From Psilocybe azurescens (taxonomy: Eukaryota > Basidiomycota > Agaricomycetes > Agaricales > Agrocybaceae): a stretch of 64,000 nucleotides of DNA. The stretch is from positions 372,001 through 436,000 of the forward strand of contig JAJIRX010000708.1 in assembly GCA_023853785.1 (NCBI GenBank), in the 5' to 3' direction. This document shows, in pieces, positions 10,416 through 21,691 of the stretch. Both the position numbers and the translations under genes were made by a program. Below the pieces are notes generated by a model, which ran no database searches, had not been told where the DNA came from, and saw only the letters and a program-made list of their open reading frames with translations. How positions within the stretch are numbered: position 1 is the stretch's first letter; each line of letters begins with the position of its first letter.

Positions 10416-12942
10416 TTACTTGACTGCGCGGGTTTGTAGGGCCTTGATAGAAAGTCGTTGTATCTTCTCCACGTAAGCCTCCAATCCCTTGTCCCACTCC
10501 TTCAGTTCTCCTTTCTTAGTGACAGTATACAGAACTCCTTTCTGCCCCTCTCCGTCCGAATCATCATCGTCGTCGTCGTCGTCGTCTCCTCCCTCGATAA
10601 CTTGCTTCAGGAACCAGACGTCGTGGCTAACCACCACCAACGCGCCCTCAAACTCACAGAGCGATTCCACTAGCGACTCCACAGTACCCATATCAAGATG
10701 ATTCGTTATCTCATCCAACAGGAGTACGTGAGGCCTGTGGAATGTGACGAGCGCGAGCGCAACACGGTTTCGCTGCCCACCGCTCAGCGTCCGGATAGGA
10801 CGCGTCACAGGATCGCCGCTGATCCCACACGACCCAAAGTGCGATCGCGCTTCACCCTCAGTGATGACGATGTCCGGGAACGACTTGGCGAGGTGCTGCA
10901 GTGCCGAAACCGACAGGTCTAGCTGGTCGACCGTGTGTTGCGAGAAGTAGCCGATGCGGAGGCGGTGATGCTTCTTGACCTCTCCGACGGTCGGTTTCAG
11001 TTCGCCGGCGAGGAGGTTCATCAGTGTGGATTTTCCGCAACCATTGGGGCCGAGGAAACCGATGCGAGCCTGAGGACCGATATCGAGCGATACCTTGTTG
11101 ATGACCATGGGTGACGACGGCTTAGGATCATATCGGAATGATACTTCTGAAAGTTGTAGGAATGAACTTCCGGGGAAGTTGAATGGCTCGGGTGGTGGTA
11201 AAGTAATAGGTGCAGTCTTGACTCCCTGTTCAATAACGATCGCGTCGTGGAAACCGTGATAACTTTTCTTGTATCGTTTTCCGTCTTCTAGACGTTCCAT
11301 TCCCATTCTTTCAAGTTTCTGGGGGCGGCAATATACATCGACGAGAGTTATTTGAGTGCTGAACGGACCACTGACCTTTTGCGAGACGCAACTTGTCCAT
11401 ATCGTTTATCATCGCCAGTAGATTTTGCCTGTTGGACATTCTTCTGAATGCTATCCATGATCTGCTTGCGCCTCTTCATCTCGAGCTATGGGAAAGAACG
11501 CTTCAGACTCCAAACCCTCAGGTGTGTTGGAGCACCGCACCTCCTTGAGACGTGTTTTCCGCTTTCTTTGCTCTTCAGTGTTTCTTTCCCAATCATCGTA
11601 ATTTCCGGGGTGGTAAGTCAGCTTCTTGTCTCGAAATATGATCGTCTCATCGGTCACGGCGTCCAAAAAGCTACGGTCATGAGAGACGACAACGACTGTC
11701 TGGCCCTCTGCATCGTTGGTTAAATACGATCGTAGCCAGACAATAGCAGGAAGATCGAGATGGTTGGCTGGTTCACGAGATTTGAGATAATTATATAAAA
11801 GATAAAAATTTCCAACGTACTCGGCTCGTCTAGTAACAGGATGTCTGGTTTGATAAACAGTGCTTTTCCAAGCATAACTCGCATCCGCCATCCACCACTG
11901 AGCCCTCCGATTTTCTTGCCTTCTTTCGCGAGATCCTCGTCGCTAAACCCTAAGCCTCGAAGAATCGACTTTGCCCTTGCTTCATCGGCTTCGACATCCA
12001 GTACTTCGTATGCCCCAAACACTTCCGTCATTATATCATGGACCATTTGAGTGGTTACATAGGTTTGAGGATCTTGCACCTGGAGCGTCGCGAGATCACT
12101 TTCAGCGACTAGTAGAGCTTGTCGAGCAGTGTGACCACGCTGTCCGGAGCGTTTGGTGGCGATCTTTTGAGCTTTGTCTAGGGCAATTTCGGCTCGGGAG
12201 ACAAGAAGGTTGTGGATGATCGTATTCAACGCTGCGTCAGAGGTCGCTTTTGTTGTAAATCCTTGCAAGGCTATAAATCATAATAATCAGCCGCCTGCAG
12301 CACTGCGGGTTTTTAAGAATACTACCATGCGCCTCTTTGATGATTCTGGTACGATCAGGATCCGCTTCTAGGATCTCTTCTAAGATTGTCCGGCCAGCAG
12401 TGAACTCTTCCAGCTGAGCGATATGCAAAATTCGTACATTTTGAGGTAGTCCTACGAGGACGTTGTTTCCGAGAACGGATAGAAGGACTTGCAGAGGGTA
12501 CATGTCAAAATCGTCCTCGAAATAAAGACAGTTTTGGACTGACCTGATTTCCCAACACCGTTCTGGCCAACCATTCCATATCTTACACCAGGTTTCAACC
12601 TAAGATGCGCATCGACAAGAAGTTCCTTGTTATTGACGCTGACATTAACGCCCTTGATATCGATATCTGTGTCGCTGGCGTCGAATGTTTCTCGATGGAA
12701 GCGACTTTGTTGGGAGAAGGCGACGATCTCAACGGCTTGGGTTGGATCTACGCTATCGGAAGTCGTAGATGCAGCCGCCTCGACTTGCTTTTTCTTAGTC
12801 TTGCTGATTTTTGATTTAGGGGTCTAATTTAGAAGATGATCCGTTATATCGCTGCGCAAATCTCTCTTTGGCGAAATTGATACCGTGTACTCACCTTGAC
12901 GGAGTCGTTGATTTGCAACGAAGATATATTGATAGAGGCCAT
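10416..12942 (-). CDS. ABC-F family ATPase (GCN20/ARB1-like)
   Basis: Soluble twin-ATPase ABC protein without membrane domains, of the group that acts on ribosomes in translation or ribosome biogenesis. It starts at 12942 (MASINISS) and has about eight exons with consensus junctions. Nucleotide-binding domain 1 has Walker A GQNGVGKSV, signature LSGGWRMRV and Walker B DEPTNHLD, the last split by an intron. The linker helix (MKRRKQIMDSIQ) is typical of ABC-F. Domain 2 has Walker A GPNGCGKST, signature LSGGQRNRVAL and Walker B LLLDEITNHLD, where Ile replaces the usual Pro. A run of nine Asp follows domain 2 (around 10565-10592). No frame breaks. The exact ABC-F subgroup cannot be fixed by eye. 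Confidence 0.88.
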
Positions 12943-13093
12943 TTTGAAGCTTGAGTTCTGAGTTTTGGCGAACGGGGAGATTGAGGTCAGGCCCACTAAT
13001 ATTCAGCTAAATATGTCCTCAATAACTAGACAGTGCACTCCCCGAGGCTAAGTTTGGCATGCCTGTGACTCATCGGACCTGCCACTGAATTAT

Positions 13094-13433
13094 TCACTGA
13101 GTGACGGATGCAGAAGTGCTGGAACCAACCCGAATTTCATTGTCCATCTTCTGTAGTCGTGAAAGCGCATCTTCCAATCAAGGATACATAGAGTTGTTGT
13201 TATGTCAAGTTCAAATTCAAATGTAAGTTAGTGACTCACTGGAGACTGTCGGAGTCCGGACCCTGGTACGCGTCCGATGTCGGGTCCGCGTCGTTTAGCA
13301 TGACAGCTCCACGACGGGACTCAAATGACTTATGAGTGCAGTCGAACCTGCCATAACCCATACCTGTCGGCGGACGGCCTCTTGCTTCGAGCTTCTGTTT
13401 CCTGACCTTGCTTTTTTCTGTAAATTCTTGCAT
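13094..13433 (-). CDS. Small orphan protein, model uncertain
   Basis: A frame from ATG 13433 (MQEFTEKSKV) runs through a Lys/Arg-rich start, a Gly-rich GMGYGRFD stretch and an acidic part (LNDADPTSDAYQGPDSD). A GTGAGT donor follows near 13237. A second coding-like block ending at 13094 reads LSRLQKMDNEIRVGSS in one frame, but the junction phase does not match with the best donor, so the 3' exon is provisional. The upstream TTTACAG could also be an acceptor, which would mean more 5' exons. No family is recognised. Confidence 0.33.
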
Positions 13434-13961
13434 CCTTGCTCGGGTAAGTTCGATAAGGGATGTTATGTGATGCTTTAAGAGGTCACTTTTGTTCCTATCC
13501 TGTCCTAAGTAAGTATACAGTACAGTAGTACGCCAAAATTCATGGGAGATATTTAAATAGCATCAATGCCGACATATCTGGAAAAGTAGTCGCAAAATGG
13601 AGCAGGAAAGGCATAAATTGCAGTCCACCAACTCCCAAAAGTATGGGTTTTTCTAGCATAAATGTCACAGGTTTTTATGGGTTATGGGTTATATTTCCAT
13701 GCGAACCAAATTGGTGGATCAAAAACTATGGGTTATAACAGGTTATGGTAGCATCCTGTCGGAACTCGTACATAACCAAATTTTAACATTACCCTATTAC
13801 CACAGTTAGGCTGTCGACTCAACCCATGTTCGCCTATCAGGTTGCTACTTACATGATAAGTTTCACCCCCGTCAATGTTGCCTGACATGCTCTAGTCTCT
13901 CCTAGACAGACTTCGATATATGTGATGTACCCTACGGCTCACGATATATGAAGTCTGTTTT
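13434..13961. other. Intergenic with ATGGGTTA repeats
   Basis: No gene. Between about 13640 and 13750 there are five near-copies of ATGGGTTA, two of them in tandem. They are too few and too degenerate to call a satellite or an interstitial telomere tract. Confidence 0.4.
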
Positions 13962-13963
13962 TA

Positions 13964-14406
13964 CCACGCCCTCCGAACCGTGTCAGAAAGTTGTTATATA
14001 ATCTTCGGACTTTGAAAATAGGATCGCGCGCACTTTGCTTGACAAGGAGAAGATCTATAAAGACAATTTGGAGAGAGAAACTTTTAGAAGGTGTCAATCA
14101 ACATTCATGCAAATTTTTGAGAGCTTTCAAACAGATGTGGAAGTGCTGGACACCCATGCATCCGGCTCAAGGCAAAGTCAAAAGATTATGTAAGCGACTT
14201 TCTGCTCAGTCTGCACCGGAACGAAAGCTGCCATAAAACTCCTCCTCTGAACACAAAATTTAAACCATCTATTATTCGAGCCAAATAAATATGCTATATC
14301 TTTCAAAAGGCTCGAATTATCTGCGTTGTCGCGTCTACTAGACGCGACGATAATTCAAGCTCCGAAGATTACATAAGAGCTTCCTGACACGGTTCGGGCG
14401 GTGTCG
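13964..14406. mobile_element. Inverted-repeat transposon (MITE), copy 1
   Basis: About 443 bp bounded by roughly 55-bp imperfect terminal inverted repeats. The left end begins CCACGCCCTCCGAACCGTGT and the right end is its degenerate reverse complement. Inside each end a conserved ATAATCTTCGGA-type block follows. The element is flanked by TA at 13962-13963 and 14407-14408, as expected for a TA target-site duplication. An internal short hairpin with arms GTCGCGTCT/AGACGCGAC lies near 14330-14350. It has no transposase frame, so it is non-autonomous. The same termini occur at 59860-61775, which confirms a repeat family. Confidence 0.7.
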
Positions 14407-14408
14407 TA

Positions 14409-14983
14409 AAAAAGGACTAGACATGCTCTATATGAGCTGTGTTCGGCGCTCGGCGCTTTCAAAGTTTTCACGGGGTAACCATCCAAAAGCTAGCGGATCA
14501 CGTGTAGTCTGACATTTTGGCGTCGGCGTTGCCTCTCTGAGTCTAAGAGAGGGCAAGCTCCCCAATCAGAAAACAACTTTATTGGATAAAAATTTCTGCC
14601 TTTTTGGCTATTGAGACCCTGATAGGCTACTCACGCCTCATTTGGAAGAGATAAATTTGTGTAACACTTTGAGAATTAGGCGCCGGCGACACCGATTTAT
14701 TACATGCGCCCGGCCGTTAATGATCTTGTGATGATCGATAATTGATGAACCAGTGTGATTCCCAGGGTTCTACACACTAACCATTCTCGCAGTATTTTGG
14801 ATCGTCTTGAAGATTTACCTTCTTCAAGTTTTGCCTGTCCTGGACGCTTCCTCATTTGCTCACCTTAGCTGAAGGTACTCGATTCAGAATTTGGAGTCAT
14901 TCGAACCTTGGTAGCAGACATTCAAGGTGATTATTGACGATCGCGACTCTAGGTGGTGTCTCACATTCACGACTTCCCAGATT
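14409..14983. other. Intergenic, F-box gene promoter region
   Basis: No gene is seen. It likely holds the leader and promoter of the F-box gene. A CAG acceptor-like site just before 14981 leaves room for an upstream non-coding exon. Confidence 0.35.
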
Positions 14984-16414
14984 ATGGATTTTAGAATTGA
15001 ACAAAAAGGCATCGCGCAAACTCTGACGTACGACGTTCTGGCATACATTTTTCTCATGTGTCTACCTCTCGATCCCCTAGATAGAAGACAGCCAGATGTT
15101 ACCCAGGCTCCGATGCTGCTGTGTCACATATGCACAGAGTGGCGCAGTGTTGCTCTCTCAACACCATCTATATGGACCTCACTATATTACGTGTCGGTCC
15201 AGAAACCTGAGCCCCTTGCTATTTTGGATAAAAGCGACATAGATTTCCTGCGCTGGTGGCGTCGCAATGTTGGGCTATTAAATCCCTCCCTTCGATTAAT
15301 CTCGACCGAGACATATGTCAGCACTATGGAAAATCTCGTCAGCGAAGAGGCCGACGCACATGCAAACCAATTCATGATACAATTCCTAACATCAGCTCGG
15401 TATCTTCAATTGGATGTACATTATTGTACGGCCCTCCGACACATACTCGGTGATCAACTATTTATTTCTCCAGTACTGGAATCATTGGTTCTTTGGCCAA
15501 ATGCCGACAACAGGGAAACGTGGCTCAGAAGAACAAGTATCACCGCACTTGGTGATATTCACATCTTTCAGGATCAAATTGTTCGTCGTCTGTTCTTACA
15601 AGACTTGGATGTAAACGCGCCGACCCAAGAAATAAAATATCTTATGAAATGGTCGCACATAACCCATCTGTTCATGTACGTCCGCATTGAACTTGTTGGA
15701 TGGTTCGCGCTTGTGCGCGAATGCATCAACCTGGTATCAGGAACGTTCTCAGTCAACATCGGAGGCAACATAAATATGACCATTGAGCCAGCTATAACAA
15801 CGCTTCCTCAAATGCGACATTTAAATCTGCACATCCACACATTCTCTTTTATCCCGATTCTGATCCTGCACGAGCTCCATCTACCATCCCTGACTGCTCT
15901 TTCCCTCAGAAGTGGACCGGGGATATCTGTAGAAGACCTTCACTTGACTCTACGGTCTACCCCTGCCCTTAAGGAGCTCCATGTAGGCCCTTTGCGTGAT
16001 TGGGGCATGGTAAATTATGCCTTCGTCGTTGGAGATCTCGAGGCTTTTATTGGTGTTCCTTTGCGAGACGTGGTTCCTGAGCTCGAGTTCATTCATTTCG
16101 CAGGCCGCGAGCAGCCAACTACTATCTACACGCAGCCCGAGGTTTTTAAAGCGGTTTTGGGAGGCCCATGGCTCCAATTGGGAGTACCTGGGAACCGTAT
16201 TAAGCACATAGAGCTCTCAAACGAGATGTGCAACCCGGGTAATCGGGAGGGGTTGGAAGTGCTTGTCGAAGACCTAAAGTCAGATATGCATAATGTGGGT
16301 ATTCGGCTCTCCGTTAGACCGAACGATGGTCCAGTAATGTTTAATTTATGGGGGCGTAAATTTCCAAGTTTTACCGACAATTTCAAAGATACGCGATTCT
16401 ACGAGCAATTGTGA
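14984..16414 (+). CDS. F-box/LRR-like protein, 476 aa
   Basis: Agaricomycete-type F-box protein, expected to recruit targets to an SCF ubiquitin ligase. The N-terminal F-box-like segment reads LTYDVLAYIFLMCLP, then APMLLCHICTEWRSVALSTPSIWTSL. This matches the common fungal pattern in which the F-box is followed by VCK.WR..A..TP.LW. The remaining 350 residues contain irregular leucine-rich units (LPQMRHLNLHI, LPSLTALSLRS, TPALKELHVGP). The first ATG of the frame is at 14984; the frame is open 19 codons upstream but without an ATG. Single exon and intact. Confidence 0.72.
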   Translation: MDFRIEQKGIAQTLTYDVLAYIFLMCLPLDPLDRRQPDVTQAPMLLCHICTEWRSVALSTPSIWTSLYYVSVQKPEPLAILDKSDIDFLRWWRRNVGLLNPSLRLISTETYVSTMENLVSEEADAHANQFMIQFLTSARYLQLDVHYCTALRHILGDQLFISPVLESLVLWPNADNRETWLRRTSITALGDIHIFQDQIVRRLFLQDLDVNAPTQEIKYLMKWSHITHLFMYVRIELVGWFALVRECINLVSGTFSVNIGGNINMTIEPAITTLPQMRHLNLHIHTFSFIPILILHELHLPSLTALSLRSGPGISVEDLHLTLRSTPALKELHVGPLRDWGMVNYAFVVGDLEAFIGVPLRDVVPELEFIHFAGREQPTTIYTQPEVFKAVLGGPWLQLGVPGNRIKHIELSNEMCNPGNREGLEVLVEDLKSDMHNVGIRLSVRPNDGPVMFNLWGRKFPSFTDNFKDTRFYEQL

Positions 16415-17133
16415 ATTTTATTTATGACGCATGTAGATTGCTTGTTTTCCCAGATTCGTACGAACTCACAGGTAATGCTCAAATAGCACACCGTTTTATC
16501 ATTACCGCAATTTCTTGTATGCTCGACTGTTTACCACCGGCAGCAGTAATATACAGCACACTAATTCCGCCCAACCCACGTCTGTCAGAACAGGATTGGC
16601 TTGTATCCCAATCGCGTTATTTATAATGGAATTACTAAAAGTTACTGCTGTCCTGCTACTCTTCGATGTTGTATTTCCATGGTCATCTTACCAATCGTTT
16701 GGCGGCACAGTATTGCTGGCCCTCCCTTGCACACTTAAGTTGGTCGAGCATCTTGCAAATTTGTCTTGAACTCGGAGTATCGGTGCCGTGTGATATTTTG
16801 AACGCGTTTCCGAAGGTTGCCAAATGTGGTGCCAGCATCGCTAGAGTAATTTTAGTCATTTTTAATTGCTACATTTCTTTGCTTGGGATTTATTTCCCAG
16901 TGAGACTGAGTCAAGGGACGAGAATAAACATAGAGAGTTTGTGTAAACGCCAGTTCTTTTTATTTATAACCGTTTGTCGTCTTCTCTCCCTAATGAACGC
17001 GTTCGTTAATCGATCATAAGGTCTTGTATGTGCAGCGCACCACATGCTCTCCAATGACAATTTTAAACGACATAAGTTTGCTGCCCTATAAATTGGCAGA
17101 GTCAACGAATGAATTTACGCCTTGACATACACG
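16415..17133. other. Intergenic region
   Basis: 3' flank of the F-box gene and promoter of the M28 peptidase; CCTATAAATT at 17085-17094 is a TATA candidate about 45 bp before the ATG at 17134. Short overlapping frames are not supported. Confidence 0.4.
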
Positions 17134-18635
17134 ATGCGCATGTCAATTGTTCTTCCTTTCTGCCTGTTGGCCACACATGGTAGGTCTCATGGCCTGACAT
17201 CGAGTTTCCAGCGATTACTTGACAAAAGCCTCGTATGCAGTTTATTCCCAGTCAGTTTTTGATTCTACGAGCCTATGGCCTCCAGGTCCCGGTCAAGACC
17301 TTGTCCCGCAGGTACCAGACGCCGAACTCGTCCAAATCCTAAGCCAGATAGATCCGAACCGTATCAAGGCAACAATTCAAAAGCTCGTCTCTTTTGGGAC
17401 TAGACACACGTTATCCAATCAGACCGATCCAGTCAGAGGAATCGGGGCAGCAAGAGATTGGATCGCGTCCGAAATGCGCACATACGCTGCAGCATCGAAC
17501 GGTAGGATGGTGGTGACAGTTCCCAGTTACGTGCAGCAGCCAGTGTCCGGACTCGTACCCAAGGCCACAGTAATCAGCAATATCGTCGCCACCATTAATG
17601 GATCCGTCGAACCGAATCGCGTATACGTGGTCTCTGGTCATTACGATTCGCGAGTCACCAGCATCCTGAACTTCATGGACGATGCACCAGGAGCCGACGA
17701 CGATGGTTCTGGAGTCGCAGTATCGATGGAATTGGCGAGGGTAATGGCAACACATCAACCAGCGGCAACAATCATGTTCGCCGTAGTCGCCGGAGAGGAG
17801 CAAGATCTCTTTGGATCCAACTTTATGGCTACCACGCTCAAGCAAAGGGAGCGGATGTCCAGGGAATGCTCGACAACGATATTGTCGGAAGTTCGACTGC
17901 AGATGACGGCACCATCGATACGACTGACATACGGATGTTTGTCTCGGGCCTTCCTCCATCCAACACTGCTCAACAAAATTTGAACCTTGCTTCGATTGGC
18001 GGCGAGAATGACTCTCCAGCTCATCAGCTAGGTCGATTTGTTGCGGAAGTTTCTCAGAACACTGCAACCCAAATGAACGGTGAGTTTTATCATAATGTGG
18101 CACCGTGATTTCTCTCATCATACCAACTTCAACAGTGCGGACAATATATCGACCGGATCGATTCTTGAGAGGAGGAGACCAGGAATCGTTCCTCTCCCAA
18201 GGCTTCCCCGCCGTGCGATTCACCGAGCCACATGAAAATTTCGCCCACCAGCATCAGGACGTTCGCGTCGTCAACGGTGTCCAATTTGGCGATCTTATTG
18301 ACTTCGTCGATTTCAATTTCACGGCCAATGTAGCGAAGGTTAACGGTGCCGCCCTGTGGTCATTAGCACAGGCTCCTGGCACCCCGAAAGGGTTGACAAT
18401 TGACACCAGCGTCTTGACAAACAATTCGACTTTACGATGGACTGCTGACGCACGCGCCGCGGGATACGAAGTTGTATGGAGAGAGTCAGACGAGCCACAG
18501 TGGTCAAAGGTTATCTCTGTTGGAATGGTTAGCAGCGTTACCGTGCAGTTATCAAAAGATAATGTTCAAATGGGAGTCAGGGCAGTGGGAAAGAATGGGT
18601 TCAAGAGCCCAGCGGCGTTCCCGATGCCCAGCTGA
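17134..18635 (+). CDS. Secreted M28 aminopeptidase, one frame break
   Basis: Zinc-dependent exopeptidase of family M28. The start at 17134 gives a hydrophobic signal peptide (MRMSIVLPFCLLAT). The first intron is unusually short (about 26 bp under the best phase), so the 5' end is provisional. The metal-binding motifs are visible in order: GHYD (His, Asp), GADDDGSG (Asp), GEEQ (Glu) and NDIVGS (Asp). The distal His is probably in HENFAHQHQD. A consensus intron lies at about 18080-18135. The frame breaks after 17842: the family pattern LKAKGADVQG requires one more G in AAG/CAA. A C-terminal fibronectin-like segment follows the peptidase domain. As written the enzyme would be truncated before its last metal ligands. 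Confidence 0.75.
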
Positions 18636-19091
18636 GGAGAAGAAGTACCAAATGCACATACCATTTCCAATATCACAAACTGTTGTCTCTTCGCATTCTA
18701 TACTGTTCAATAGTGTAGAATTTTACTGCTAACAGCGTCTCAAATACGACGTAATGGGTGAAAATTGAAAGCCACGTCTCCCCTTTGTAATGATGATGTC
18801 GGATCATTCCAGGTATGATCATGAGAAATCTGAGATAAGATAAGGCCATAAGATAACTGAAACATTTCTTTCTTTCTAAATCTACTTTCGAAACAATTTC
18901 GAAATATCATCTTGCGCGCTCAAAAGCAGTCAAAAGCTCCATAAAAGTGGGATATCTTCTGATTTAATACAGGAGAGGGTAATTTAGAGGTTCTTAACTC
19001 TCGTCATATAGGTAGTATGTCGAGACTCTACAATAGGGTAACATAGTAGCACACTGTTCGCCGAGACTGAGTAGACACACACCCGGTCAGA
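18636..19091. other. Intergenic between convergent genes
   Basis: Nothing recognised. AT-rich 3' flanks of the peptidase and of the minus-strand orphan. Confidence 0.4.
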
Positions 19092-19877
19092 CTAAATGTA
19101 ACTTGAAACGTTGTATATCTCATGTGAGAAGGCTTCTAGTAGATCTAGCTTTCTCTCTGATGGGCGAGTGAGTTGTTTACTCTCGAACTTTGACAGGTGA
19201 ATAAACGACTCGACGATGATTTGTCTAAACATATCACGGTCGGTATAAAACATCATCTCGTGTAGATCAAGACGATAAGTCCACGAAGATGTGGCGGAGT
19301 ATTCAAATGTGGCGACTAGCAGCTCTGATCCGTCAATGGTTCCGTATAGCTAGAGGTGAAAGAATTAGTTCAAGTCTTGTCCGGGATTTGAAAGAAAGGT
19401 GCGTACGTCTTGAGAGGTGGAGGTTTTAACCTCCCATTTAAATTGAAGGATCGGGTCCCCGTGTCCTACACTCAGAAAAAATCTGCTCAAGGTCCTGCCG
19501 AATCCATTTCACACATAAACGCGCGAATAATTGGTGGTCTGTTCCAACTCTAGGATAGTTACAGTCGACAAAGGTAATATCATTTATCAAATCCGGGCCT
19601 CTAAATAGGCTCATCAATGAAGAATAGATCCCAGTGGTCCGTTTGATCGATATTTCAACCTCAGGCGTGGGTCCATTGTAGTCTTCTCCAGGAATTTGAG
19701 AGATTACAGAGACTTTTACCTCTCCGTCTGTGTACTCTCCTCTCCCAGATTGATGAATTGTAAGAGTCACAGGTGGCTGCAGGGAGGGGGCCAGCTGCCG
19801 TCGAGAGGCATTGAGTTTTTGTATATGCCTTTCTTTTTAGGCTTCTTGGGCGGGTTTGGCCAGGGCTTTCGAAGCAT
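19092..19877 (-). pseudogene. Basidiomycete orphan, possibly DUF6593-like, two frame breaks
   Basis: A reading starting at ATG 19877 (MLRKPWPNPPKKPKKK, a basic N-terminus) continues through a beta-rich middle. It then crosses an intron at about 19407-19350 into LYGTIDGSELLVATFEY and ends at the stop 19092-19094. The C-terminal pattern (FKWE, then a glycine turn, then ATFEY, then IIVESFIHL) is like the basidiomycete DUF6593 proteins, but this is a resemblance by eye only. Two breaks are needed to follow it: one C short in the C5 run (19786-19790) and one G short in the G4 run (plus-strand CCCC 19457-19460). Function unknown. Confidence 0.4.
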
Positions 19878-20635
19878 TAGAATTATTTACTCCTGTTAGC
19901 TGTGCTATAGAAGGGCGGCTAGTGGTTTGTCCTGGATGGGACTGTGGCTGTCTGACAGAGAATCAGTGCGACTAGGTTACATGTTTTATAGGAGGAAGGT
20001 TATAAGTACCGCATTGACTGCTCAAGTTAAAGGAGTAATCTGCACAGAAAGACCAATCAATGAGACAGTGGCTCTAAGGGCCATGGTGACTGCGTATACA
20101 CCATACTCGTTTAAGATACCCATTCACTGTATCGTACCAGCAATGACTGCAAAGCGGCCCAGAAACTCCGCCAAACAGACTGAACAGGGAGCAAAATCTC
20201 TAAGCCACTGTCCATTCATGATGAGGGCATACCATAGAAGAATAGCCCTGACGACGGAATGCATGAACCACAATTAATGGCAAATGTTGTGACCTTTTTG
20301 GAAGAATATTCTCTCATGCACTTATACACAGAGGACTTGTCTATAGAGCCTTGACACTGTACCATATGTATTGGTAAATATGATTGATGGTTGAATATAA
20401 TCTGAGAAGCATGGGACATTATGCATCCTACCTTGCTGTCTGTCGTCATACCTCTCGTAAAGTAAATTGATCGGTTGGAATTCATTACTGACTTACCCCA
20501 TTCGGGTGTTTGAGCAGTCCATCACTTCCATATCTTGTTAATTTTGACAATGCGTATCCTGTGGGCCAGTGATCAGGGAGGCACTTTGTTTAAGTGGTTA
20601 TGCGCAGTAATCGAGATGTCCGGAGTGACGGAGAC
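19878..20635. other. Intergenic, no gene recognised
   Basis: Open frames on both strands (for example 19927-20277 and 20216-20485) overlap and have no motif or splice support. Nothing else is seen. Confidence 0.35.
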
Positions 20636-20857
20636 TTATCCGACCTCCAAGGACGTCTGCTCGACGTCTTTGATCCATTTCAGGTCATTAGCGCCCGGGA
20701 GTGTCCTCTGACTAGGGCGGCTCTGCAGCAAATAGGTCCATAAAATTTTATTAGTGAGGGTGTATGTTACCGTATTAATCAACACATTGCAAATTCTTCC
20801 TCCCAGACACACGTCTAAGAAGACTTTTACTTTTGTAACTCTGAGCATCTTGTTCTG
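20636..20857 (-). CDS. 3' part of an orphan gene
   Basis: Coding-like sequence follows a good acceptor (CTTTACCAG) at 20858. It reads RVTKVKVFLDVCLGGRICNV, contains an in-phase 48-bp intron with consensus ends (GTAACA...TGCAG), and ends in GANDLKWIKDVEQTSLEVG and a stop at 20636. The upstream exon or exons were not found with confidence. No family is recognised, and the gene may extend towards 21000. Confidence 0.35.
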   Translation of the reverse strand, partial: QNKMLRVTKVKVFLDVCLGGRICNVLINTVTYTLTNKILWTYLLQSRPSQRTLPGANDLKWIKDVEQTSLEVG

Positions 20858-21024
20858 GTAAAGGAAGGGGTCATTCCATTTTCAAAGACAATTTCGTATT
20901 TTCATGACGTCCATACTAATGCACTACTATATTATTGGACGCAAGACCCGAGAAACCACATAGATAGCGTGATTCCTTTCTAATCCTCTTAGTCTCGGCT
21001 TCTTGGCCGGGACAACATCAGCCC

Positions 21025-21600
21025 TCAGAACCTCATTCGACTACCATTTGATCCGCTCCCTTGGTCAAGCTCACTAGGACAATAATATTGGCTTGGACTC
21101 AAGTTCAGAGAGGGATGCATGGCCTTTAGCAACGCGGATTCGGACATATCGAGGCTATACTCTAGACTCTTGAGATATATTTGTTCGTCGTTATACATGC
21201 GTGCGTGTTGCTCGTCTGCCATATCCGGACCTTTCTCAGGTGTCGGGCAAGTTTCAGGCATTCCACTGGACTCATATTCACCCCCGCTATCTTGGAGAAG
21301 GTTAACTTGAGCGTACAAGTATTGAGATGGTACATTTGGAGGAAACCCTTTCGTGTTAACATTTAGAGAAGCTATCATATTACGCGAGTTGTAAGATCGT
21401 AGAATAAACGATGTATATTGAGAGTGAAACATACGACGTTTGGACTTCTTTGAATCGCCCGCGGGTTTTTTGAGGCAGCATAAATATCTCGACTCTGATA
21501 AGACAGTACTGTGGAGGAATAGTTGTCGTCTACAGCCTGTTGAATAGAACTTGGGTGCTCTTCTCGGTCAGGAGTACGTGCGCTGCGTGGATACGCCATT
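21025..21600 (-). CDS. Orphan protein, two exons
   Basis: The start at 21600 (MAYPRSARTPDREEH) gives a hydrophilic exon ending near 21435 at a GTATGT donor. The second coding block reads VNTKGFPPNVPSQYLY and continues to an acidic, Glu/Met-rich region (MADEQHARMYNDEQ) and a stop at 21025. The donor and the best acceptor (near 21377) differ by one base in phase, so either a splice site is misjudged or one base is missing. A TATATAAG box lies at 21684-21691. No known domain. It neighbours another minus-strand orphan of similar composition at 22427. Confidence 0.45.
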
Positions 21601-21683
21601 GAACTGAGTTGCTGTGGGTAACCTGAGACGAAATAATGTAGAGAAATGGAGTAGGTATCGAAATGAGAGGTGAGAATGGTCGA

Positions 21684-21691
21684 CTTATATA
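21684..21691 (-). promoter_or_regulatory. TATA box of orphan gene 21025-21600
   Basis: TATATAAG on the minus strand, about 85 bp upstream of the ATG at 21600. Confidence 0.45.

Noticed and set aside
13640..13750. Interstitial telomere tract (ATGGGTTA units)
   Set aside because: Only five scattered, imperfect units, and the unit differs from TTAGGG.
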